DNA of 64,000 bases from Saccharospirillum sp039982735 (GTDB lineage: Bacteria; Pseudomonadota; Gammaproteobacteria; Pseudomonadales; Natronospirillaceae): the NCBI RefSeq assembly GCF_039982735.1, contig NZ_JBDWXV010000008.1, positions 1 through 64,000 of the forward strand. The letters run 5' to 3'. Shown in pieces: positions 50,905 through 58,392 of this stretch. Made by a program: the position numbers and the translations under genes. Below the pieces are notes generated by a model. The model had not been told where the DNA came from, ran no database searches, and was given only the letters and a program-made list of their open reading frames with translations. Position 1 is the first letter of the stretch. The number at the start of each line of letters is the position of its first letter.

Positions 50905-53754
50905 ATGGACAAGATTTCCGTCCAGGGGGCTCGCACCCATAACCTGAAAAACATCGATGTGGACATACCACGCGATAAACTCGTCGTTATTACTGGCCTG
51001 TCCGGTTCGGGCAAATCGTCCCTGGCTTTCGATACTCTTTATGCCGAAGGCCAGCGCCGCTACGTCGAATCATTGTCGACCTATGCCCGCCAATTCCTGT
51101 CAATGATGGAAAAGCCCGATGTCGATCACATCGAAGGCTTGTCTCCCGCCATTTCCATTGAGCAGAAGACTACCAGCCACAACCCGCGTTCAACCGTGGG
51201 CACTACCACCGAAATTTACGACTACCTGCGACTGCTGTACGCACGAGTCGGCGAACCGCGCTGTCCCGAGCACGACGAACCCCTGGAAGCCCAAACCATC
51301 AGCCAGATGGTCGACCAGGTGCTCGCGTTACCCGAAGGCAGCAAGCTGATGATGCTGGCCCCGATCATAGATGATCGCAAAGGTGAGCACCTGCATGTCT
51401 TCAACGAGTTGCGGTCTCAGGGGTTTGTGCGGGTTCGGGTCGATGGCACCGTCATGGATCTCGATGAAGTACCAGAGCTCGATAAAAAGCGAAAACACAG
51501 CATCGAAGCCGTGGTTGACCGCTTTAAAGTGCGAGACGACCTGAAACTGCGCCTGGCCGAGTCCTTCGAGACCTGCCTGACACTCTCCGGTGGCATCGTG
51601 AAAATGGTCTACATGGATGGCGACGGACCAGACATGCTGTTTTCCAACCGGTTTGCCTGCCCGGTCTGCGGCTACTCGATCACCGAGCTTGAACCGCGCA
51701 TGTTCTCGTTCAACAACCCAGCCGGTGCCTGTGAGCAGTGCGATGGTCTGGGCATGAAGCAGTATTTCGACGGTGGCAAGGTGGTGCGCGATGCTGCCTT
51801 GTCGCTGGCCGAAGGGGCGATTCCAGGTTGGGACCGGCGCTCGGTCTACTATTTCAGTCAGTTACAGTCACTCGGTGCGCATTACGGCGTCGACATCGAC
51901 CAGCCATTCAAAGACCTGCCCAAACGCTTCCAGCGCTATGTGCTGGACGGCACCGGCAAAACCGAGATCGAATTTTCCTACGTTAACAGTCGCGGCGCCA
52001 CTTACTCGCGCAACCACGCCTTTGAAGGCGTGATGCCGAACATGGAGCGCCGCTACCGGGAAACCGACAGCCAGATGGTGCGTGAGGAACTGTCCAAATT
52101 CCTCACCGAGCAAGACTGCCCGGGCTGTCATGGCAGCCGTCTGAAACAAAGTGCGCGTCACGTGTTCGTTAAGGGCATTAACCTGCCCGAAGTGACCCAC
52201 ATGGCCATTGGTGACTCCCTCACCTACTTCAAAGAACTGACGCTGACCGGATCGCGCGCCCAGATCGCCGACAAGATTCTGCGTGAAATTGTTCAGCGCA
52301 TGACCTTTCTGGTCAATGTCGGGCTCGACTACCTGACCCTCGACCGCAGCGCCGATACGCTCTCTGGTGGTGAAACCCAGCGCATTCGACTGGCCAGCCA
52401 GATCGGCGCCGGCCTGGTTGGCGTGATGTACATTCTGGACGAACCCTCCATTGGCCTGCACCAGCGCGACAACGATCGCCTGCTGGAAACCCTGACCAAC
52501 CTGCGCGATATGGGCAACACGGTGCTGGTGGTCGAGCACGATGAAGACGCCATTCGCGCCGCCGATTTTGTACTCGACATCGGCCCCGGCGCCGGCATTC
52601 ACGGCGGACACATCGTCGCCTCGGGCACACCAGCCGACATCATGTCCAACCCGGAATCCCTGACCGGCCAGTACCTCAGTGGCAAACAGCGGATTGAGGT
52701 GCCGAAAAAGCTGACACCGATGGATCCGAAGAAGCTATTAACCATCAGCGGCGCGCGCGGCAACAACCTCAATGACGTGACCCTGAACCTGCCAGTGGGG
52801 CTCTTTACCTGCGTCACCGGGGTTTCCGGTTCCGGCAAATCAACACTGATCAACCAGACTTTGCACCCGCTAGCCGCTACCGTATTGAACAAAGCCACGA
52901 CTCTGACACCGGCAGCGCACGACAGCATCAGCGGCCTGGACCATTTCGACAAGGCAGTCGACATCGACCAGAGCCCTATTGGCCGTACACCGCGCTCAAA
53001 CCCCGCGACGTACACCGGCATTTTTACCGCCATCCGCGAGTTGTTTGCTGGTACGCAGGAGGCACGCTCACGCGGCTATCAGCCGGGCCGGTTCAGCTTT
53101 AACGTCAAGGGTGGTCGCTGCGAAGCCTGTCAGGGCGATGGTCTGATAAAAGTGGAGATGCACTTCCTGGCCGACATCTACGTGCCCTGCGATGTCTGTA
53201 CTGGCAAACGCTATAACCGGGAAACGCTCGATGTTCGCTACAAGGGCAAGAACATTCACGAAGTGCTCGAAATGACGATCGAAGAGGGCCGAGCCTTCTT
53301 CGACGCCATTCCAGCCCTGTCACGCAAGCTGCAAACACTGATCGACGTTGGCCTGACCTACGTCAAACTGGGGCAAAGCGCGACTACCCTCTCGGGCGGT
53401 GAGGCTCAGCGGGTTAAGCTGGCGCGGGAACTGTCGAAGCGCGACACCGGCAATACACTGTACATTCTGGATGAACCGACCACCGGCCTGCACTTTCACG
53501 ACATTAAACAACTGCTGGCGGTACTGCACCGGCTGCGTGATCACGGAAACACCGTCGTGGTGATCGAACACAACCTGGATGTCATCAAAACAGCCGACTG
53601 GATCATTGACCTGGGGCCGGAAGGCGGCAGTCGGGGTGGTTACATCATTGCCGAAGGCACGCCAAAAGACGTCGCCAATAACAAGGCGTCAGCGACCGGC
53701 AAATACCTGAAACCGTTGCTCAAAGCCGGCGCCAAAGCCCTGGAAACGGCCTAA
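50905..53754 (+). CDS. uvrA: Excinuclease ABC subunit A
   Basis: Damage-recognition ATPase of nucleotide excision repair, 949 aa. Two ABC modules: Walker A GLSGSGKSSLAF near the N terminus and GVSGSGKSTL near residue 645, signatures LSGGETQRIRLA and LSGGEAQRVKLA, and zinc fingers CPVCGYSITELEPRMFSFN and CEACQGDG...CDVCTGKRY. ATG 50905 (MDKISVQGARTHN) is the family start; the frame opens at 50806, inside the promoter. A LexA box lies upstream. Confidence 0.98.
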   Translation: MDKISVQGARTHNLKNIDVDIPRDKLVVITGLSGSGKSSLAFDTLYAEGQRRYVESLSTYARQFLSMMEKPDVDHIEGLSPAISIEQKTTSHNPRSTVGTTTEIYDYLRLLYARVGEPRCPEHDEPLEAQTISQMVDQVLALPEGSKLMMLAPIIDDRKGEHLHVFNELRSQGFVRVRVDGTVMDLDEVPELDKKRKHSIEAVVDRFKVRDDLKLRLAESFETCLTLSGGIVKMVYMDGDGPDMLFSNRFACPVCGYSITELEPRMFSFNNPAGACEQCDGLGMKQYFDGGKVVRDAALSLAEGAIPGWDRRSVYYFSQLQSLGAHYGVDIDQPFKDLPKRFQRYVLDGTGKTEIEFSYVNSRGATYSRNHAFEGVMPNMERRYRETDSQMVREELSKFLTEQDCPGCHGSRLKQSARHVFVKGINLPEVTHMAIGDSLTYFKELTLTGSRAQIADKILREIVQRMTFLVNVGLDYLTLDRSADTLSGGETQRIRLASQIGAGLVGVMYILDEPSIGLHQRDNDRLLETLTNLRDMGNTVLVVEHDEDAIRAADFVLDIGPGAGIHGGHIVASGTPADIMSNPESLTGQYLSGKQRIEVPKKLTPMDPKKLLTISGARGNNLNDVTLNLPVGLFTCVTGVSGSGKSTLINQTLHPLAATVLNKATTLTPAAHDSISGLDHFDKAVDIDQSPIGRTPRSNPATYTGIFTAIRELFAGTQEARSRGYQPGRFSFNVKGGRCEACQGDGLIKVEMHFLADIYVPCDVCTGKRYNRETLDVRYKGKNIHEVLEMTIEEGRAFFDAIPALSRKLQTLIDVGLTYVKLGQSATTLSGGEAQRVKLARELSKRDTGNTLYILDEPTTGLHFHDIKQLLAVLHRLRDHGNTVVVIEHNLDVIKTADWIIDLGPEGGSRGGYIIAEGTPKDVANNKASATGKYLKPLLKAGAKALETA

Positions 53755-53766
53755 AAAACACGACAT

Positions 53767-53793
53767 AAGAACCTCGTCAGCGGGGTTCTTTTG
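53767..53793 (+). terminator. Terminator between convergent uvrA and mazG
   Basis: A 10-bp stem (53767-53776 with 53781-53790, one G-T) and a 4-nt loop, followed by TTG on the plus strand. It overlaps the last codons of mazG. Confidence 0.6.
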
Positions 53794-54598
53794 CCTTAGC
53801 CTGATTCCAGAAATCATCGAGGCTTTCGAGACTGTGCTCAGACCAGTCACCGCCTTTAGCCTGCACCTGCGCTTCCACCTGACTGAACCGGGCTTCGAAT
53901 TTGTGGGCGGCTTTGCGCAACGCCTGTTCCGGGTCTACATCCAGGTGGCGGGACAAATTGGCAATCACGAACAGCAAATCGCCTAGCTCTTCTTCAATAT
54001 GGTCGGCATCACCCGAAGCAGCCGCGTCGCGTAACTCGGCCAGCTCTTCATCCACCTTATCGAACACGCCACTGGCATCGGGCCAATCGAACCCGACCCG
54101 GGCGGCCCGCTTCTGCAACTTGCGGGCACGCAGTAAGCCAGGCAAAGAACGCGGCACATCGTCCAGCAGTGACACAACTCGACCGCTGTTCTGCTTCTCA
54201 ACGTCTTTCAACTGATCCCACTGCCCGTTCACCGTACCGGCATCGGTTTGATGGTTCGGGTCTATTTGGCTTTCAAGCGTACCAGCGGGAAAGACATGCG
54301 GGTGGCGACTGATCAGTTTGGCAACCAGATCGTGAATCACATCATCAAGATCAAAGCGCTGCTCTTCTGCGGCGATCTGGGCATAAAACACCACCTGAAA
54401 CACCAGGTCACCCAGCTCCTCCCGAAGGTGCGCATAGTCGCCCCGCTCAATGGTGTCGATCACCTCATACACCTCTTCCAGCGTATGCGGAACAATCGAA
54501 TCGTAGGTCTGCTCCAGATCCCATGGGCACCCTGTACCTGGCGTGCGCAACCGCTGCATCAGCGTTTTAAGATGGTGATAGTCGTATCGTTGAGTCAA
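53777..54598 (-). CDS. mazG: Nucleoside triphosphate pyrophosphohydrolase MazG
   Basis: All-alpha NTP pyrophosphohydrolase, 273 aa, with two MazG domains. CPWDLEQTYDSIVPHTLEEVYEVID and EELGDLVFQVVFYAQIA form the first; EEELGDLLFVIANLSRHL with the ExxED-type metal-binding helices forms the second. In E. coli it hydrolyses NTPs and influences ppGpp levels, consistent with its place beside relA. A palindrome (copy 6) lies between relA and mazG. Confidence 0.95.
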   Translation of the reverse strand: MTQRYDYHHLKTLMQRLRTPGTGCPWDLEQTYDSIVPHTLEEVYEVIDTIERGDYAHLREELGDLVFQVVFYAQIAAEEQRFDLDDVIHDLVAKLISRHPHVFPAGTLESQIDPNHQTDAGTVNGQWDQLKDVEKQNSGRVVSLLDDVPRSLPGLLRARKLQKRAARVGFDWPDASGVFDKVDEELAELRDAAASGDADHIEEELGDLLFVIANLSRHLDVDPEQALRKAAHKFEARFSQVEAQVQAKGGDWSEHSLESLDDFWNQAKAKEPR

Positions 54599-54651
54599 GC
54601 TTAATTGCCTTCTATTTTCGCCAGTGCATATTGCTGGTACTGGGAGTCAAA

Positions 54652-54853
54652 AACTCAAGTTTCTGAGTTCGCTCAGGAGACTAGCACCGGGTACCGGGTA
54701 TGCCACTGTGGGGTAGTCCGCAGCAGGGATGCTGCGGCCTAGGCTCCATGGATGGATTGAGTGGGCGGCATCCCGCCCGACCCCACAGAGGCATACGCGG
54801 TATCCGGTGCGAGCCACTATCTCTCAGTTACCCCGAACTCTGAAACTTGAGTT
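54652..54853 (+). repeat. Long palindromic repeat, copy 6, with terminal inverted repeats and an extra hairpin
   Basis: Outer inverted repeats (54652-54670 and 54835-54853, 18 of 19 matching) enclose 30-bp arms (54684-54713 and 54781-54810, 27 of 30). The core is 67 nt: hairpin 1 CCGCAGCA/TGCTGCGG, CCTAGG and TCCAT GG ATGGA as in copies 2 and 3, then an insertion creating a third hairpin GGGCGG/CCGCCC in place of TTCACG. GTAG precedes hairpin 1. Fills the relA-mazG gap. Confidence 0.88.
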
Positions 54854-54874
54854 CCAGTGAGTCCCCAAACGCCA

Positions 54875-57121
54875 CTAATGCTTCACACGCGGCATTACCC
54901 GCCGTACATCCGCTACGTTGGCGATTTTCGACAGCTGCGCCATCACCTTGCCCAGAGAATCGATGTCTTCGATCTCCACCGTCAGCCGCATGTCGGCCTG
55001 GCTCTCATCCTTGTTTGACAGGGTGTTAACCGAGGTCACGTTAATGTTGCTGTTGGCCATGATCATCATGATGTCGCGCAGCAGGCCGGTGCGGTCATAA
55101 GCCAGAATGTTCAGTTCGACCGGGTAGGTGCGACGAGTCTCACCGCCCCAGCTCACTTCAATAATGCGCTCAGGCTCCCGGTCCTTCATTTGCAACAGAT
55201 TCACGCAATCCTGCCGGTGGATTGAGACGCCCCGGCCCAGGGTGATGAATCCTACCACCGGGTCGCCGGGTACCGGCTTACAGCAGTTCGCAATTTGCGT
55301 CATCATGTTACCGACGCCGTGAATGACCAGGTCGCCACTGGGTTTCAGCTCACTGGCTGTCGACAGCTGGATTTCATCCGGACGCTGCGGGTTAACCATG
55401 GCTTCGGCCGAATGAACCACCTGCATCAGGCGCAAATCACCGGCGCCAAGCGCTGCGTACATGTCATCGGCCATCTGAAAGTTGACCCTTCTGGCCAACT
55501 CGTCCATATCCAGCTTGGGCAGGTTGAAGCGCTGCAATTCGCGCATCAGCATCGCCTTGCCTTCGCGCAGGTTTTCAGTGCGATCCAGCGACTTAAACCA
55601 GTGCCGGATCTTCGCCCGGGCACGCGAACTGTGCACGTAGCCGAGGTCCGGGTTCAGCCAGTCGCGGCTCGGCGCCGGGTCGCGGCCCGTCAATACCGAC
55701 ACCTGATCGCCGATCTTGAGTCGATGCGTCAGCGGCACAATGCGACCATTCACCTTGGCACCCCGGCAACGGTTGCCGACGTCAGTGTGGATCTTGTAGG
55801 CGAAATCGATGGGTGTGGCGCCCTTAACCAGGTCGATTACATGGCCCTCGGGGGTCAGTACATAGATGCGGTCGGTGGCGACATCGGCGCCCCACTCCTC
55901 CACCATCTCCTGGATATCGCCGAGCTCGTCGTGCCATTCCAGAACCTGGCGCAACCAGTTAACCTTTTCTTCGTAACCGCGCGAATGGGCCTTGCCTTTG
56001 GCATCGGTACCCTTATAAACCCAGTGCGCACAGATGCCCAGTTCGGCATCGTCGTGCATCTCATGGGTACGAATCTGAACTTCCACCACCTTGCCTTCCG
56101 GCCCTATGACGGCCGTGTGCAGAGAGCGATAACCGTTGGACTTGGGCGAGGCGATGTAATCATCAAATTCGCGGGGTATGTGGCGCCACAGCGAGTGCAC
56201 AATACCCAGTACGGTGTAGCAATCGCGCACATCCGGTACCAGCACGCGAAACGCCCGAATGTCGTACACCTGGCTGAAGCTGATGTTCTTGCGCTTCATT
56301 TTGCGCCAGATCGAATAGATATGTTTGGCACGGCCTTGAATTTCGGCCTTGATGGCCGCCTTTCCGACCTCTTCCTGAATAATGTTCTGCACATTCTCGA
56401 TGTAACGCTGCCGGTCCAGACGCTTTTCATCCAGCAGCTTGGCGATCTTCTTGTAGTCCAGGGGTTCGATGTACCGGAAAGACAGGTCTTCGAGCTCCCA
56501 TTTCAGGTGACCAACCCCCAGGCGATGCGCCAGTGGCGCATAGATATCGAAGACTTCACGCGCCACCTTGTAGCGACGCTGGGCGGGCGCGTTCTTTACT
56601 GCCCGGATGGCACAGGTCCGCTCGGCGAGCTTGATCAGGGCAACGCGAACGTCGTCAATCATCGCGACCAGCATTTTCCGCACCGCTTCGCCCTGAGTTT
56701 CATGCTGTCCAAGCACGGCACGACGCGTCGACTTATGCTTGGTGTGGATGGCAGCCATGCGCAAGACGCCTTCGATCAACATGGCCACCTGCGGACCAAA
56801 TTGGTCACGCACGGTATCCAACGGCAGCTCCTCTTCACGCACCGTGCGATACAGGATGGCGGCGATGATAGCCTCCTGATCCAAATTCAGTTCTGACAGG
56901 ATCTCGGCCATTTCCAGGCCCGTACGATAGGCCGACTCGCCTTCTCCCCAATGGTTCTTGGGGGTTTCAGCTTCTTCTTCGGCCACTCTGGCGATGCGAC
57001 AGGCCCGCAGCAGTTCTTCCCGGTCAAGCAAGGGGTTTTGCTGTTCTACACGGACCAGCCAGGACTCCAGGTCCACCGTTCCGTCACTGAACACGGGTTG
57101 ATCTTCGCGTACCTTAACCAT
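54875..57121 (-). CDS. relA: GTP pyrophosphokinase RelA
   Basis: Ribosome-associated (p)ppGpp synthetase of the stringent response, 748 aa. The N-terminal HD-like hydrolase domain is degenerate (AAILYRTVREEELP has no HD pair), as in RelA. The synthetase domain has REFDDYIASPKSNGYRSLHT; EFDD is the RelA-type ExDD motif that separates it from SpoT. TGS (about 405-465), helical, zinc-finger-like and C-terminal ACT domains follow. rlmD, the usual upstream neighbour, is missing. Confidence 0.97.
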   Translation of the reverse strand: MVKVREDQPVFSDGTVDLESWLVRVEQQNPLLDREELLRACRIARVAEEEAETPKNHWGEGESAYRTGLEMAEILSELNLDQEAIIAAILYRTVREEELPLDTVRDQFGPQVAMLIEGVLRMAAIHTKHKSTRRAVLGQHETQGEAVRKMLVAMIDDVRVALIKLAERTCAIRAVKNAPAQRRYKVAREVFDIYAPLAHRLGVGHLKWELEDLSFRYIEPLDYKKIAKLLDEKRLDRQRYIENVQNIIQEEVGKAAIKAEIQGRAKHIYSIWRKMKRKNISFSQVYDIRAFRVLVPDVRDCYTVLGIVHSLWRHIPREFDDYIASPKSNGYRSLHTAVIGPEGKVVEVQIRTHEMHDDAELGICAHWVYKGTDAKGKAHSRGYEEKVNWLRQVLEWHDELGDIQEMVEEWGADVATDRIYVLTPEGHVIDLVKGATPIDFAYKIHTDVGNRCRGAKVNGRIVPLTHRLKIGDQVSVLTGRDPAPSRDWLNPDLGYVHSSRARAKIRHWFKSLDRTENLREGKAMLMRELQRFNLPKLDMDELARRVNFQMADDMYAALGAGDLRLMQVVHSAEAMVNPQRPDEIQLSTASELKPSGDLVIHGVGNMMTQIANCCKPVPGDPVVGFITLGRGVSIHRQDCVNLLQMKDREPERIIEVSWGGETRRTYPVELNILAYDRTGLLRDIMMIMANSNINVTSVNTLSNKDESQADMRLTVEIEDIDSLGKVMAQLSKIANVADVRRVMPRVKH

Positions 57122-57150
57122 CAGCTACTCATGTGTTGTTCAAATCGTCA

Positions 57151-57165
57151 CATAGCCAGGCTATG
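57151..57165. promoter_or_regulatory. Short perfect palindrome upstream of relA
   Basis: CATAGCC-A-GGCTATG is a perfect 15-bp palindrome 30 bp before the relA ATG, in the 161-bp cysM-relA gap. It could be an operator or a leader hairpin. No complete promoter is clear. Confidence 0.35.
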
Positions 57166-57282
57166 CACAGACGTCCTGTCGCGGAGGGCCTCCCCGAAAC
57201 CGGGCGCACCTTAGCCATTGAACTCTTCCGGCGCAAGGACCTTTTACCAGCGCCCATTCGCCTTAGCCAGTTTCGGGCCAGT

Positions 57283-58182
57283 TCAATCTTTACCAGAAAA
57301 AACGCCGGTCGAAAGATACCGGTCACCCCGGTCACAGATAATGGCTACGATGACGGCATTCTCAAGCTGTGCACTGAGGCGCAGGGCACCGGCCACTGAG
57401 CCACCTGACGACACACCGGCAAAAATGCCTTCTTCGGCCGCCAGGCGACGCATGGCCACTTCTGCCTCGTGCTGATTGATATCCAACACTTGGTCTACCC
57501 GGCTGGCCTCATAGATTTTGGGCAGGTAGGCCTCTGGCCAACGACGAATACCGGGAATCTGGGAGCCTTCATCGGGTTGCAGCCCCACGATCTGAACAGC
57601 CGGGCTCTGCTCCTTAAGATAGCGGGAAACGCCCATAATGGTGCCGGTTGTGCCCATGGATGAAACAAAATGGGTCACTTGGCCCTGAGTATCGCGCCAG
57701 ATCTCCGGCCCCGTGCTTTCATAATGGGCACGGGGGTTATCCGGGTTGGCAAACTGATCGAGCACCCGACCCTTGCCTTCCGACTGCATCTGCAATGCCA
57801 GATCACGCGCGTACTCCATGCCCTGCTCCTGGGTGACGCTGATGATCTCGGCCCCATAGGCGCGCATGCTCGCACGACGCTCTTCACTGAGGTTTGCCGG
57901 CATGATCAGAATCATCTTGTAGCCCTTGATCGCGGCCGCCATGGCCAGGGCAATACCGGTGTTTCCGCTGGTGGCTTCAATCAGCGTATCACCGGGCTTG
58001 ATGTCACCTCGCTCTTCGGCATGCTGGATCATACTGATCGCCGGCCGGTCCTTAACCGAACCCGCCGGGTTATTCCCTTCCAGTTTGAGCAGGATGGTGT
58101 TGGTCGTCTTACCGGCCATGCGCTGCAGACGAACCAGTGGCGTATTGCCGACAAAATCTTCAATCGTCGGATATGAGGGCAT
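57283..58182 (-). CDS. cysM: Cysteine synthase B
   Basis: PLP enzyme making cysteine from O-acetylserine and sulfide or thiosulfate. 299 aa. PLP lysine in NPAGSVKDRPA (about residue 41), EATSGNTGIALAM phosphate loop and SSMGTTGTIMGVSRYL. The spacing and RRWPEAYLPKIYE fit CysM better than CysK. Divergent from barA with a 210-bp gap. Confidence 0.95.
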   Translation of the reverse strand: MPSYPTIEDFVGNTPLVRLQRMAGKTTNTILLKLEGNNPAGSVKDRPAISMIQHAEERGDIKPGDTLIEATSGNTGIALAMAAAIKGYKMILIMPANLSEERRASMRAYGAEIISVTQEQGMEYARDLALQMQSEGKGRVLDQFANPDNPRAHYESTGPEIWRDTQGQVTHFVSSMGTTGTIMGVSRYLKEQSPAVQIVGLQPDEGSQIPGIRRWPEAYLPKIYEASRVDQVLDINQHEAEVAMRRLAAEEGIFAGVSSGGSVAGALRLSAQLENAVIVAIICDRGDRYLSTGVFSGKD

Positions 58183-58392
58183 TACCTGCCTCCTAGCAAA
58201 AAAGTGCGGCTATGATACTGCGTTCGGGCGCCAGTGCGTAATAGCGCCTGCTTTTAACCAGCAACCTCAGCGCTATATCGCGGCTATTATGACACCGTAA
58301 ATTGCGCGTCAGGCGCGCTCTGGCAGGGGGTTTCAATTGACCGCCTGCAATGGGCCGATTACAGTTCCTTTACTACAAAGACAGGCAGTCAC

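Noticed and set aside
32210..54860. CRISPR array
   Set aside because: The repeats are dispersed over 22 kb in single or paired copies with different arms; there are no regular spacers and no cas genes.
55295..56896. 533-aa plus-strand open frame opposite relA
   Set aside because: It is a mirror of the well-supported relA gene with no recognisable domain, as expected in GC-rich DNA.
57129..57335. 68-aa minus-strand frame in the cysM-relA gap as an rlmD remnant
   Set aside because: No RlmD motif is visible and the 3' part lies in the cysM coding region in another frame.
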